DNA of 19,092 nt from NCBI GenBank assembly GCA_002412795.1, contig DHVS01000003.1:1-19092 (forward strand), written 5' to 3'. The notes below the pieces were generated by a model. The model was not told the DNA's origin and did not search any database. It was given only the letters and a program-made list of their open reading frames with translations. Below, piece by piece: positions 1 to 7,420 of the stretch (its first letter is position 1; every line of letters begins with the position of its first letter). The translations under genes were made by a program, and so were the position numbers. This stretch comes from a bacterium UBP2_UBA5202 (lineage in GTDB: Bacteria; Edwardsbacteria; AC1; EtOH8).

Positions 1-359
1 TTCTGCTGCGGGGCATCGAGAAGGCGGATTTGGAGCGGGGCATGGTGCTGGCGGCCCCCAAGACCATCACTCCCCACCAGAAGTTCAAGGGCGAGGTCTA
101 CGTGCTGACCAAGGAAGAGGGCGGACGGCACACCCCGTTCTTCACCGGATACCGTCCCCAGTTCTTCTTCAGGACCACCGATGTCACCGGGAACCTGTCC
201 TTGCCCAAGGGGGTGGAGATGATCATGCCGGGCGACAACGTGACCATTGAGGGCGAGCTGCTGACGCCAATCGCCATGGAGAAGGGGCTGAAGTTCGCCA
301 TCCGCGAGGGCGGCCGGACCGTGGGCTCCGGAACCGTCACCGAGATCCTGCCCGACTAA
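1..359 (+). CDS. tuf: Elongation factor Tu, C-terminal part (5' end outside window)
   Basis: EF-Tu is the GTPase that brings aminoacyl-tRNA to the ribosomal A site. Only the last 118 codons are present, reading from base 3 to the TAA at 357-359. They cover the end of domain 2 and all of domain 3, the beta-barrel that contacts tRNA and EF-Ts. Seen directly: LLRGIEKADLERG, GGRHTPFF, YRPQFFFRTTDVTG, a MPGDN segment and the final FAIREGGRTVGSGTV strand. These are EF-Tu signatures, and the stop falls at the usual place after the last strand. The GTPase domain lies outside the window. A position just before rpsJ is the common str-S10 arrangement. Identification is certain, but whether this is the only tuf copy cannot be seen. 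Confidence 0.97.
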   Translation, partial: LLRGIEKADLERGMVLAAPKTITPHQKFKGEVYVLTKEEGGRHTPFFTGYRPQFFFRTTDVTGNLSLPKGVEMIMPGDNVTIEGELLTPIAMEKGLKFAIREGGRTVGSGTVTEILPD

Positions 360-461
360 TTACGGGCATCAATAAGGAAACCAGGAGAACAGGAAAGATT
401 CATGGATTCCTAATAAAAAAGATAAATCGGTTAATAAAAAACTCTCGAGGAGATATAAAAA

Positions 462-776
462 GTGGCGGCTCAGAACATCAGGATAAAACTAAAGGCATAC
501 GACCATGCGGTGCTGGACAAATCGGTGGCCGAGATAGTCAACACGGCCAAGCAGACCGGGGCCAGGATCTCGGGACCAATCCCGCTGCCCACCAACCGCA
601 CCGTCTATACCGTCAACCGCTCCACCCACGTGGACAAAAAGTCGCGGGAGCAGTTCGAGCGGCGGATCCACAAGCGCTTGATAGACATCTGGCACTCCTC
701 TCCTCAGACCATCGACGCCCTGACCAAGCTGGACCTTCCGGCCGGGGTGGACATCGAGATCAAGACCGGACTATAA
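462..776 (+). CDS. rpsJ: 30S ribosomal protein S10 (NusE)
   Basis: S10 is a small-subunit head protein. The family also acts as NusE in transcription antitermination. The 104 residues match the usual length. Recognisable segments are IRIKLKAYDHAVLD near the N-terminus, GPIPLPTNRTVYTVNRSTHV in the middle and a C-terminal region ending DIEIKTGL. The start is GTG at 462, chosen because GAGGAG at 447-452 lies nine bases upstream and the protein then begins MAAQNIRIKL as in relatives. The 102-bp gap from tuf shows no clear promoter, so S10 is probably co-transcribed with tuf, although an internal promoter cannot be excluded. Confidence 0.97.
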   Translation: MAAQNIRIKLKAYDHAVLDKSVAEIVNTAKQTGARISGPIPLPTNRTVYTVNRSTHVDKKSREQFERRIHKRLIDIWHSSPQTIDALTKLDLPAGVDIEIKTGL

Positions 777-838
777 CAGCTGTAAGCAGACGGCTTAAAG
801 CTCTCAAAGAGTAAACCAGTAGCAGAGTAAAAGACACA

Positions 839-1477
839 ATGAACGGAATATTAGGCAGAAAAATAGGGATGACCCAGATCTTCGGGCCGGGCAACGCGGT
901 GATCCCGGTGACGGTGGTCGAGGCCGGCCCCTGCGTAGTGACCCAGGTCAAGGACGGCAAGCTTGACGGCTACTCGGCCGTGCAGCTGGGCTTTGTGGAA
1001 AAGAAAAAACAGAAGACCACCAAGGCCATGCAGGGGCATTTCACCAAGGCCGGAGCTCCGGCCCCCCTGCGTTTCATCAGGGAGATCAGATCGGCCCAGG
1101 CCAAGGATTTCAAGCCCGGCCAGGTGATCAAGGCCGACCTGTTTGCCGAGGGCGACATGGTCCGGGTAACCGGCATCATGAAAGGCCGGGGCACCCAGGG
1201 CGTGGTCAAGCGCCACGGGTTCAAGGGCGGCCCCAAGACCCACGGCCAGACCGACCGCCTGCGCCGTCCCGGATCGGCCGGAGCCGGATCCACCCCGGGC
1301 CGGGTCTATCCCGGCCGGCGTTATCCCGGTCAGATGGGCAATGTCCAGATCACAGTCCGCAACCTGAAGATCGTCAAGGTGGACGCCGAAAAGAACCTGC
1401 TCCTGATCAAGGGCCCGGTGCCCGGCGCCCCCGACGGGATATTGGTAGTTCAAAAGATCATAAAAAAGAAGGCATAA
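839..1477 (+). CDS. rplC: 50S ribosomal protein L3
   Basis: L3 is an early-assembly 23S rRNA binding protein whose extension reaches toward the peptidyl transferase centre. The 212 residues are the normal size. The N-terminus (MNGILGRKIGMTQIF) and the RGTQGVVKRHGFKGG, TPGRVYPGRRYPGQMGN segments are L3 hallmarks. The family loop often reads G-x-K-M-P-G-H-M-G; here it reads RRYPGQMG, with Gln in place of the usual His. No strong Shine-Dalgarno sequence precedes the ATG; the 62-bp gap only has short purine stretches. The gene is followed after three bases by rplD, as in the standard S10 operon. Confidence 0.97.
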   Translation: MNGILGRKIGMTQIFGPGNAVIPVTVVEAGPCVVTQVKDGKLDGYSAVQLGFVEKKKQKTTKAMQGHFTKAGAPAPLRFIREIRSAQAKDFKPGQVIKADLFAEGDMVRVTGIMKGRGTQGVVKRHGFKGGPKTHGQTDRLRRPGSAGAGSTPGRVYPGRRYPGQMGNVQITVRNLKIVKVDAEKNLLLIKGPVPGAPDGILVVQKIIKKKA

Positions 1478-1480
1478 AAA

Positions 1481-2107
1481 ATGTTGTCCGCAAATCTATA
1501 TGATGCCCAGGGAAAAATGACAGGGAATATAGACCTGCCCGAGAACATCTTCGGGGTCAGGGTAAACCAGCACCTGCTATACCTGGCAGTAAAAAATTAC
1601 CTGGATAATAAGCGGCAGGGAACAGCCAACACCCAGAATGCCGAGGACGTGCGGGGCGGCGGCAAGAAGCCGTTCAAGCAAAAAGGCACCGGCCGGGCCC
1701 GCCAGGGGAGCAACCGCTCCTCGCTGATGGTGGGAGGCTATGTGGCCCACGGCCCCCATCCCCGGGATTATTCCTGGGAGATGCCCAAGACCAGCCGGCG
1801 CCAGGCCCTGAAATCGGCCCTGACCGACTCGTTCAAGACCGGACGCCTGGCGGTGATCGACGCCGTTACCTCAGGCGGCAAGACCAGGGACGTCTACGGG
1901 GTGCTGAAGACCATGGAGCTGTCCGACAAGAAAGTACTGCTGCTGGACGTGGCCCCCACTTCGGAATTGCTGCTCTCCGGCCGCAACATCAAAGGGCTGG
2001 CCATCCGGCCGGTGCGGGAACTGAACACCTACGAGATCATGCGGGCCGACAGAGTGCTGTTCACCAAGGCCGGCGTAGAGGCCTTAAAGGAGGTCTTTAA
2101 CAAATGA
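1481..2107 (+). CDS. rplD: 50S ribosomal protein L4
   Basis: L4 binds 23S rRNA and lines the peptide exit tunnel with its extended loop. In Escherichia coli L4 also represses the S10 operon; nothing in this sequence shows that role here. The 208-residue product contains the loop signature RGGGKKPFKQKGTGRARQGS at about residues 60-80, followed by a GPHPRDYS motif. The ATG comes three bases after the rplC stop, and its last four bases overlap the rplW start (ATGA), so translational coupling is likely. The loop reads SNRSSLMVGGYVAHGP, which differs from the commoner IRSPQWRGGG form. Confidence 0.97.
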   Translation: MLSANLYDAQGKMTGNIDLPENIFGVRVNQHLLYLAVKNYLDNKRQGTANTQNAEDVRGGGKKPFKQKGTGRARQGSNRSSLMVGGYVAHGPHPRDYSWEMPKTSRRQALKSALTDSFKTGRLAVIDAVTSGGKTRDVYGVLKTMELSDKKVLLLDVAPTSELLLSGRNIKGLAIRPVRELNTYEIMRADRVLFTKAGVEALKEVFNK

Positions 2108-2394
2108 AAGATTTGAACAAGGTCATTAAAAAACCCCTGATTACCGAGAAATTCACCGCCCTGAAAGAGGCTTATAACCGTTACGCTTTTGAGGTCGACA
2201 AGAACGCCAACAAGCATGACGTCAAAAGGGCTATCGAGTCGGTCTTCAAGGTCAAGGTCACCGATGTGGCCACCATGAACGTTCGGGGCAAGATCAAGCG
2301 GCAGGGCCGCAACCAGGGCAAACGCCCCGACTGGAAGAAGGCCGTGGTGACCCTGGCCAAGGACCAGAAGCTGGAGATAGGCGAAGGGGTTTAG
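2104..2394 (+). CDS. rplW: 50S ribosomal protein L23
   Basis: L23 sits at the tunnel exit and is the docking site for trigger factor and SRP. The 96-residue protein begins with the family pattern KVIKKPLITEKFTALKE and carries the YAFEVDKNANKHDVKRAIE segment typical of L23. The conserved exit-site Glu of E. coli lies in the VTE-like loop region; I did not assign it here. The start is decided by a strong AAAGGAGGT at 2086-2094, nine bases upstream, inside the end of rplD. The four-base ATGA overlap with rplD suggests coupled translation. Confidence 0.96.
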   Translation: MKDLNKVIKKPLITEKFTALKEAYNRYAFEVDKNANKHDVKRAIESVFKVKVTDVATMNVRGKIKRQGRNQGKRPDWKKAVVTLAKDQKLEIGEGV

Positions 2395-2456
2395 TTTTCC
2401 CGGGTCTTGGTTAAAATGATTTTTAAGCACCAGCAATACTAGGAGACGATAGATAA

Positions 2457-3281
2457 ATGGGGATCAAGTCTTATAAACCGGTAACTCCCGGATTAAGGCA
2501 CCGCACCGGCTACACCTTTGAAGAGCTGACCAAGCCTCTGGCTCCCAAAAGCCTCAGGTCGGCCATGCGCAAAAGCGGGGGACGCAACAATCACGGACGG
2601 GTGACCGCCGACCACCGCGGGGGCGGCCACAAGCGGGCCTACCGTACCATCGATTTCCGGCGCGATAAATTCGGGATCACCGCCACGGTGGCCGCCATCG
2701 AGTACGATCCCAACCGCTCGGCCCGGCTGGCCCTGCTGAAGTACGCCGACGGAGAATGGCGCTACATCATGGCTCCGCTGGGGCTGAAGCTGGGCGACAA
2801 GGTGATGTCCGGCCCCGGCTCCGAGATCAAGAACGGCAACGCCCTGCCCCTGTCCGAGATCCCCATGGGCACCTCGGTCCACAATATAGAGGTCACCAAG
2901 GGCCGGGGCGGCCAGATGGTGCGCACCGCCGGAGGGTCGGCCCAGCTGCTGGCCAAGGAAGCAGGCTACGCCCAGCTGCGGATGCCCTCGGGGGAGGTCC
3001 GGATGATCAGCCTGGAATGCCTGGCCACCGTCGGACAGGTGGGCAACCTGGAACACGAGAACATCTCCATCGGCAAGGCCGGCCGCAACCGCTGGCTGGG
3101 GGTCAAGCCCCACAGCCGGGGCGTGGTCAAGAACCCCCACGACCACCCGATGGGCGGCGGCGAAGGAAAATCATCGGGCGGACGCCATCCCTGCGGACCC
3201 ACCGGACTCCTATCCAAGGGCAAGAAGACCCGCAACCGTAAAAAACTTTCCAGCAAGTTTATAGTCAAGAGGAGAAAGTAA
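2457..3281 (+). CDS. rplB: 50S ribosomal protein L2
   Basis: L2 is needed for subunit association and peptidyl transferase assembly. The 274-residue length is normal. The N-terminal half has the GRNNHGRVTADHRGGGHKR motif, and the C-terminal part has NPHDHPMGGGEGK, which contains the conserved DHP histidine equivalent to E. coli His229. The base after DHP is Met rather than the enterobacterial His, a variant also known elsewhere. AGGAG at 2441-2445 precedes the ATG by 11 bases. The stop TAA shares its last base with the rpsS ATG (TAATG at 3279-3283), a typical termination-reinitiation junction. Confidence 0.97.
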   Translation: MGIKSYKPVTPGLRHRTGYTFEELTKPLAPKSLRSAMRKSGGRNNHGRVTADHRGGGHKRAYRTIDFRRDKFGITATVAAIEYDPNRSARLALLKYADGEWRYIMAPLGLKLGDKVMSGPGSEIKNGNALPLSEIPMGTSVHNIEVTKGRGGQMVRTAGGSAQLLAKEAGYAQLRMPSGEVRMISLECLATVGQVGNLEHENISIGKAGRNRWLGVKPHSRGVVKNPHDHPMGGGEGKSSGGRHPCGPTGLLSKGKKTRNRKKLSSKFIVKRRK

Positions 3282-3649
3282 TGTCCCGCTCCCTAAAAAA
3301 AGGACCCTTCATCGATGCCAAGCTGTTTGCCAAGATCGAAGCCATGCACGCCGCCCGCGACAAGAAGGTGATCAAGACCTGGGCCCGGCGTTCCATGATC
3401 CCCCCGGAATTCGTGGGGTTCACCATTTCGGTCCACAACGGCAACAAGTTCATACCGGTCTACGTCAGCGAGAACATGGTCGGCCATAAGCTGGGAGAGT
3501 TCTCCCCCACCCGCACCTTCCGCAAGCACGGCGCGGCCGGCAAGGAAGTGGACAAAAAGGGCGGCAAGAAGACCGAAACCACCACCGCTCCCGGCGCTCC
3601 GGCTGCAACTCCTGCGGCGGCCCCGGCAGCGGCTCCGGCCAAAAAATAA
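3281..3649 (+). CDS. rpsS: 30S ribosomal protein S19 with Ala/Pro-rich C-terminal tail
   Basis: S19 is a head protein of the small subunit that contacts S13 and the A-site finger. Residues 1-90 are a complete S19: MSRSLKKGPFID, KTWARRSMIPPEFVG, VHNGNKFIPVYVSENMVGH and LGEFSPTRTFRKHG. Typical S19 proteins end at about 90-95 residues. This one continues for about 32 more, first Lys/Thr-rich and then a run of Ala/Pro repeats ending in AKK. The tail is low complexity and in frame, with no second start or frameshift visible. The ATG overlaps the rplB stop by one base. Its function is unknown; similar tails occur on S5 and L17 in this cluster. Confidence 0.96.
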   Translation: MSRSLKKGPFIDAKLFAKIEAMHAARDKKVIKTWARRSMIPPEFVGFTISVHNGNKFIPVYVSENMVGHKLGEFSPTRTFRKHGAAGKEVDKKGGKKTETTTAPGAPAATPAAAPAAAPAKK

Positions 3650-3668
3650 ATAAACACTATCGAGTATT

Positions 3669-4034
3669 ATGGAAGCTTTAGCCAGACAAAAATTCGTCAG
3701 GGTCACCCCGCGCAAGATGCGGATAGTGGCCGACCTGGTGCGGGGAAAGAACTGCAACCAGGCACTGTCCATCCTGCGCTTCGTGCCCCGGGCCGCCAGC
3801 CCCCTGATCCTGAAGGCCATCCAGTCGGCGGTAGCTTCGGCGGTGGAACAGGCCGGCAAGGCCAAGTTCGATCCCGACACCCTCAGGGTCTCCGAGATCA
3901 GGGTGGATGAAGGCGCTACCTGGAAAAGAATGAGACCCCGGGCCCGGGGCCGGGCTGACCGCCGTTTGAAGCGGACCAGCCACCTGACGGTGAGGGTTTC
4001 CGACGGTCAACCAAAACAAGATACGGAGGAATAA
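3669..4034 (+). CDS. rplV: 50S ribosomal protein L22
   Basis: L22 lines the narrow part of the exit tunnel with its long beta-hairpin. The 121 residues begin MEALARQKFVRVTPRKMRIV and contain ADLVRGKNCNQALSIL, and the hairpin reads VDEGATWKRMRPRARGRADR, the conserved tunnel loop. The ATG has only a weak upstream purine signal (about 3659-3663), so initiation may partly depend on termination of rpsS 20 bases earlier. Its stop lies three bases before the TTG start of rpsC. Confidence 0.96.
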   Translation: MEALARQKFVRVTPRKMRIVADLVRGKNCNQALSILRFVPRAASPLILKAIQSAVASAVEQAGKAKFDPDTLRVSEIRVDEGATWKRMRPRARGRADRRLKRTSHLTVRVSDGQPKQDTEE

Positions 4035-4037
4035 GCC

Positions 4038-4688
4038 TTGGGTCAAAAGACAAATCCGATCGGGTTAAGGCTGGGGATCATCAAGACCTGGGATTCCCGC
4101 TGGTTCGCCAAAAAAGACTTTCCCGATCTTTTGGAAGAAGATCAGAAGATCCGCCAGTACATCCGGCAGAAGCTGGCCACGGCCGGTCTGGCCAAGATAG
4201 AGATAGAACGGACCCCCAAACGGGCCACCATCACCGTCCACACTTCGCGCCCCGGGATCGTGATCGGCCGCAAGGGAGCCGACATCGAAAAGCTCAAGGC
4301 CGAGGTCCAGCTGCTGACCGGACAGAAGGAAGTGCACCTGAACATCGCCGAGGTCAAGGTTCCCGAAATCAATTCGATGCTGGTGGCCGATTCCATCGCC
4401 CGCCAGCTGGAACAGCGGATCTCCTTCCGCCGGGCCATAAAGAAGGCGGTCCAGGGATCATTAAGGATGGGAGCCCAGGGGATCAAGATCTCCTGCGGCG
4501 GCCGCCTGGGCGGGGCCGAGATCGCCCGGACCGAGACCTACCGCGAAGGCCGGGTCCCCCTGCACACCTTAAGGGCCGACATCGACTACGGCACCGCCAC
4601 CTCGCACACCACTTTCGGCTGCATCGGTATCAAGGTCTGGATATTCAAGGGCGAGCAGCTTCCGCCCCGCCAGGCCGTCAGACAGTAA
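4038..4688 (+). CDS. rpsC: 30S ribosomal protein S3
   Basis: S3 forms part of the mRNA entry channel and carries a KH domain with helicase-associated activity in the ribosome. The 216-residue product begins MGQKTNPIGLRLGI, contains the KH motif GRKGADIEKL at about residues 75-85 and GRLGGAEIARTE near residue 155. The start codon is TTG at 4038, chosen because GGAGGA at 4025-4030 is seven bases upstream and the protein then starts exactly as other S3 proteins do. It ends with a short arginine/proline tail. The following 160-bp gap to rplP is unusually long for this position. Confidence 0.96.
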   Translation: MGQKTNPIGLRLGIIKTWDSRWFAKKDFPDLLEEDQKIRQYIRQKLATAGLAKIEIERTPKRATITVHTSRPGIVIGRKGADIEKLKAEVQLLTGQKEVHLNIAEVKVPEINSMLVADSIARQLEQRISFRRAIKKAVQGSLRMGAQGIKISCGGRLGGAEIARTETYREGRVPLHTLRADIDYGTATSHTTFGCIGIKVWIFKGEQLPPRQAVRQ

Positions 4689-4848
4689 CACCAAGAACGG
4701 AATTGACAGGATTAACATGATTTCCCGGGATTATTTTTTTAAATGAAAATCCTGTAAATCCTGTCAAAGAAGAGGCCAATCCTTAATAAACATAGGAAAA
4801 TATTTCTACACCATCAAGTCTTTTTGATACTTTGGAGATAGCACACAA
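4689..4848. repeat. Dispersed-type inverted repeat in the rpsC-rplP gap
   Basis: Arms lie at about 4703-4724 and 4745-4767. The left arm starts TTGACAGGATTAACATGATT and the right arm is its near reverse complement (AATCCTGTAAATCCTGTCAA), with only a few mismatches. A T-rich stretch (4731-4740) lies between the arms. The GACAGGATT word resembles a short repeat I remember from intergenic regions of many genomes. As RNA it could fold into a hairpin, but the T run is in the loop, so it is not a normal terminator. The rest of the gap holds a weak stem (ATCAA/TTGAT, about 4812-4827) and the rplP ribosome-binding site. Confidence 0.7.
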
Positions 4849-5274
4849 ATGTTGATGCCAAAAAGGGTAAAACACCGTAAACAGCACCGGGGACGCATGA
4901 CCGGGACGGCCAGCCGGGGCCAGTTCGTGGAATTCGGGGATCAGGGGCTGATGGCCACCGAATCCGCCTGGATCACCGACCGCCAGATAGAATCCGCCCG
5001 GGTGGCCCTGACCCGCTTTACCAAAAAGGGCGGCCGGGTCTGGATCAGGATCTTCCCCGACCATCCCTCCACCAAAAAACCGGCCGAGACCCGGATGGGA
5101 AAGGGCAAGGGCGCCCCGGACCACTGGGTGGCGGTGATCAAGCCGGGCCGGGTGATGTTCGAGATCGGCGGCATCCCCCCGGAATCAGCCAAAAAGGCCC
5201 TGGGTCTGGCTTCCCACAAACTTCCCATTAAAACCAAGATCGTCGAGCGCGATCGCACCATAAAGGTAATATAA
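4849..5274 (+). CDS. rplP: 50S ribosomal protein L16
   Basis: L16 organises the A-site and helps tRNA accommodation. The 141-residue protein starts MLMPKRVKHRKQHRGRM and contains GRVWIRIFPDHP and MGKGKGAPDHWVAVIKPG, the strongest L16 signatures. GGAG at 4834-4837 lies 11 bases before the ATG. The next ATG (Met3) is a possible alternative start, but MLMPKRVK is the form usually seen. The rpmC ATG follows the stop after one base. It is separated from rpsC by a 160-bp repeat-containing gap, so it may rely on its own ribosome-binding site rather than coupling. Confidence 0.97.
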   Translation: MLMPKRVKHRKQHRGRMTGTASRGQFVEFGDQGLMATESAWITDRQIESARVALTRFTKKGGRVWIRIFPDHPSTKKPAETRMGKGKGAPDHWVAVIKPGRVMFEIGGIPPESAKKALGLASHKLPIKTKIVERDRTIKVI

Positions 5275-5275
5275 A

Positions 5276-5503
5276 ATGGCCAAGGTAAAAGAACTTCGCC
5301 AAATGACCAGGGCCGAGGTGGAGCAGAAGCTTAAGGATGAGGGACAGAACCTCTTCCATTTGACCCTGCGCCACTCCACCCAGGGGCTGCCCAAGCCCAC
5401 CGAGCTCAAAAAATCACGCCGCCAGGTGGCCCGCCTCAAGACCGTGCTTCAGGAGGACAAACTGGGCAAAACCAAGCTGGCTTCGGGCGCCAAGACCGCA
5501 TAA
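5276..5503 (+). CDS. rpmC: 50S ribosomal protein L29
   Basis: L29 is a small two-helix protein near the exit tunnel next to L23. The 75 residues include the family pattern MTRAEVEQKLKDEGQNLFHLTLRH and a C-terminal RRQVARLKTVLQE helix. This makes it slightly longer than the usual 60-70 residues, owing to a Lys/Ala tail. The ATG comes one base after rplP ends, and the only upstream purine signal (AAAGG, about 5260-5264) lies inside rplP, which suggests coupled translation. The order rplP-rpmC-rpsQ is canonical. Confidence 0.94.
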   Translation: MAKVKELRQMTRAEVEQKLKDEGQNLFHLTLRHSTQGLPKPTELKKSRRQVARLKTVLQEDKLGKTKLASGAKTA

Positions 5504-5526
5504 TATCCAGCAATTTTAGGAGTTTT

Positions 5527-5784
5527 ATGACCGAGAGAAATTTACGCAAGGAACGGACCGGCAAGGTCACCAGCAACAGGATGACCAAGACCATTGTGGT
5601 GGCGGTGGAGCGCAAGTTCAAGGACCCGTTTTACGGCAAGGTGGTGAAGCGGACCAGCAAACTGATGGCCCACGACGAGAAGAGCGAGGCCAAAGAGGGC
5701 GACACCGTCCGGATAGTGGAGACCAGGCCGCTCTCCAAGTGCAAGCGCTGGCGTTTGGACGGGGTCATCAGCAAAGCCAAGTAA
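5527..5784 (+). CDS. rpsQ: 30S ribosomal protein S17
   Basis: S17 is a primary 16S rRNA binding protein with an OB fold. The 85 residues contain KERTGKVTSNRMTKTIVVAV near the start, FYGKVVKRTSKLMAHDE in the middle, and the conserved VRIVETRPLSKCKRWRL block. AGGAG at 5519-5523 precedes the ATG by a few bases. It is the last gene of the S10 operon; the spc block (rplN onward) follows after 59 bases with no terminator visible, so transcription probably continues. Confidence 0.96.
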   Translation: MTERNLRKERTGKVTSNRMTKTIVVAVERKFKDPFYGKVVKRTSKLMAHDEKSEAKEGDTVRIVETRPLSKCKRWRLDGVISKAK

Positions 5785-5843
5785 GGTCCCCGGGGTCTTT
5801 AAAAAGCAATCAATAAAATCAACAGGCAACAAGGTGGGTTGAA

Positions 5844-6212
5844 ATGATACAGCAATACAGCAGACTGACCGTGGCGGACAACACCGGGGCCCGCAAATGC
5901 ATGTGTATCCAGGTGATGGGCGGACACACCCGGCGCTACGGCAGCATCGGAGACATCATCAAGATCGCCATCAAGGACGTGCTCCCCGGCGGCAGCATCA
6001 AGAAGGGCGAAGTGGCCCGGGCGGTGGTGGTCCGCACCAGAAAGGAAGTGCGGCGCCGGGACGGCTCCTACATCCGGTTCGACGAGAATGCCGCGGTGAT
6101 CATCGACGACAAGAACGAACCCAAGGGCACCCGCATCTTCGGGCCGGTGGGCCGCGAGCTCCGGGAGAAGCTGTTCCTGAAAATAGTATCTTTGGCCCCC
6201 GAGGTGATATAA
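5844..6212 (+). CDS. rplN: 50S ribosomal protein L14
   Basis: L14 lies at the subunit interface and contacts 16S rRNA and L19; the family is also the target of silencing factor RsfS. The 122 residues are the exact usual length. Signatures are MIQQYSRLTVADNTGARKCMCI at the start, GDIIKIAIKDVLP, VRTRKEVRRRDGSYIRFDENA and RIFGPVGRELRE. A purine-rich AAGGTGGG precedes the ATG at about 5831-5838. It opens the spc part of the cluster; the next gene follows nine bases after its stop. Confidence 0.97.
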   Translation: MIQQYSRLTVADNTGARKCMCIQVMGGHTRRYGSIGDIIKIAIKDVLPGGSIKKGEVARAVVVRTRKEVRRRDGSYIRFDENAAVIIDDKNEPKGTRIFGPVGRELREKLFLKIVSLAPEVI

Positions 6213-6221
6213 GGAAATAAT

Positions 6222-6539
6222 ATGAAGATAAAGAAAAACGACACGGTAGTGGTGATCGCCGGCAAGGCCAAGGGCAAACGGGGCAAGGTGCTTAAACTCT
6301 TTCCCGAGAAGAGCCGGGCCATTGTGGAGGGCGTCCAGTTCATCAAGCGGCACACCAAGCCCCGCAAACAGGGGCAGAAGGCCGGGATCCTGGAAAAGGA
6401 AGCCCCGGTATCGGTCTCCAACCTGATGGTGGTCTGCGCCAAGTGCAACAAGGGGGTCCGGGTGGGAGCCCGGGTGCTGACCGACGGCAAACGTTCCCGG
6501 ATCTGCAAGTCCTGCGGCGAGATGCTGGACAAAGCCTAA
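6222..6539 (+). CDS. rplX: 50S ribosomal protein L24 with four-Cys zinc ribbon
   Basis: L24 is an assembly initiator with a KOW motif. The 105 residues include the KOW segment VVVIAGKAKGKRGKVLKLFP and GVQFIKRHTKP. The C-terminal third carries CAKC (Cys72, Cys75) and CKSC (Cys95, Cys98), so a zinc ribbon is expected; this form is common in many bacteria but is absent from the E. coli protein. AAGGA lies about six bases before the ATG. The next gene is reached only after a 49-bp heptamer-repeat gap. Confidence 0.96.
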   Translation: MKIKKNDTVVVIAGKAKGKRGKVLKLFPEKSRAIVEGVQFIKRHTKPRKQGQKAGILEKEAPVSVSNLMVVCAKCNKGVRVGARVLTDGKRSRICKSCGEMLDKA

Positions 6540-6543
6540 TATC

Positions 6544-6585
6544 AAATCGTAAATCGTAAATCGTAAATCGAAAATCGAAAATCGA
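6544..6585 (+). repeat. Heptamer tandem array (AAATCGT)3(AAATCGA)3 directly before rplE
   Basis: Six perfect 7-bp units lie head to tail: three AAATCGT (6544-6564), then three AAATCGA (6565-6585). Only three A residues separate the array from the rplE ATG at 6589. The array fills the region where a Shine-Dalgarno sequence would be expected, and none is present. Seven is not a multiple of three and the array lies outside both genes. I recall similar AATCGTAAATCGT-type runs in intergenic DNA of other bacteria. Confidence 0.9.
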
Positions 6586-6588
6586 AAA

Positions 6589-7128
6589 ATGGCGCGTTTA
6601 AAAGAAAAATACCAGAAGGAAGTCAAGCCGGCCCTGATCAAGAAGTTCGGCTACAAGAGCCCGATGCAGGCCCCGGCCCTTTCCAAGATCGTGGTCAACA
6701 TGGGCCTGGGCGAGGGCATCCTGGACCCCAAGATAGTGGAGGCCGCGGCCAAGGACCTGGGGACCATCACCGGGCAGAAACCATCCATCCGCAAATCCAA
6801 GAAATCCATCGCCAACTTCAAGCTGCGGGCCGGCCTGCCCATCGGCGCCATGGTCACCCTGCGGGGCGACACCATGTACGAGTTCTTTGACCGGATGGTC
6901 AATGTGGCCATGCCCCGGATCCGCGATTTCAAGGGGATGCCGGCCAAATCCTTTGACGGCCGGGGGAACTACACCATGGGCATCAAGGAGCAGATCATCT
7001 TTCCCGAGATCAACTACGACAAGATCTCCAAGATCGTGGGCATGGACATCACCTTTGTGACCACCGCCAAAAGCGACGAAGAGGGCAAGGAACTGCTGAG
7101 CCTGATGGGAATGCCCTTCCAGAAATAA
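6589..7128 (+). CDS. rplE: 50S ribosomal protein L5
   Basis: L5 binds 5S rRNA and contacts the P-site tRNA and the S13 bridge. The 179 residues are the usual length. Markers are MARLKEKYQKEVKPALIKKFGYKS, IVVNMGLGEG, RKSKKSIANFKLRAGLPIG and the C-terminal GMDITFVTTAKSDEEGKELL block. No Shine-Dalgarno sequence precedes the ATG; the upstream 42 bases are the AAATCG(T/A) array. An unstructured A-rich leader or coupling with rplX may replace it. The start is fixed by homology of the N-terminus. Confidence 0.97.
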   Translation: MARLKEKYQKEVKPALIKKFGYKSPMQAPALSKIVVNMGLGEGILDPKIVEAAAKDLGTITGQKPSIRKSKKSIANFKLRAGLPIGAMVTLRGDTMYEFFDRMVNVAMPRIRDFKGMPAKSFDGRGNYTMGIKEQIIFPEINYDKISKIVGMDITFVTTAKSDEEGKELLSLMGMPFQK

Positions 7129-7172
7129 GCATCAAGTCCAATATTTTTTAACAAAAAGGATATTCAAGTTCT

Positions 7173-7355
7173 ATGGCCAGAAAGGCGATGATTCAAAAGG
7201 CTGAACGGCCGAAGTTCAAAGTCCGGCACCACAGCCGGTGCCGCCGCTGCGGAAGATCACGGGCGTTCTACCGGGATTTCGGCATCTGCCGGATTTGCCT
7301 GCGGGAAATGACACTCCGGGGCGAGATCCCCGGAATGGTCAAGGCCAGCTGGTAG
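7173..7355 (+). CDS. rpsN: 30S ribosomal protein S14, zinc-binding short form (type Z)
   Basis: S14 is a head protein near the decoding site. This copy is the 60-residue zinc form: CxxC pairs at Cys23/Cys26 and Cys39/Cys42, with RCRRCGR and RDFGICRICLRE motifs and the C-terminal GMVKASW. The longer zinc-free form found in enterobacteria is not in the window. AAGGA at 7156-7160 lies 12 bases upstream. The order rplE-rpsN-rpsH is standard. A zinc-dependent S14 makes the gene a candidate for paralog replacement under zinc limitation, but this cannot be judged here. Confidence 0.96.
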   Translation: MARKAMIQKAERPKFKVRHHSRCRRCGRSRAFYRDFGICRICLREMTLRGEIPGMVKASW

Positions 7356-7420
7356 GGATCAAAACTGGTCCTTAAGCCGTTACCAAGATTTACAAGAGCA
7401 TTTTTAGGAGATAATACAAG

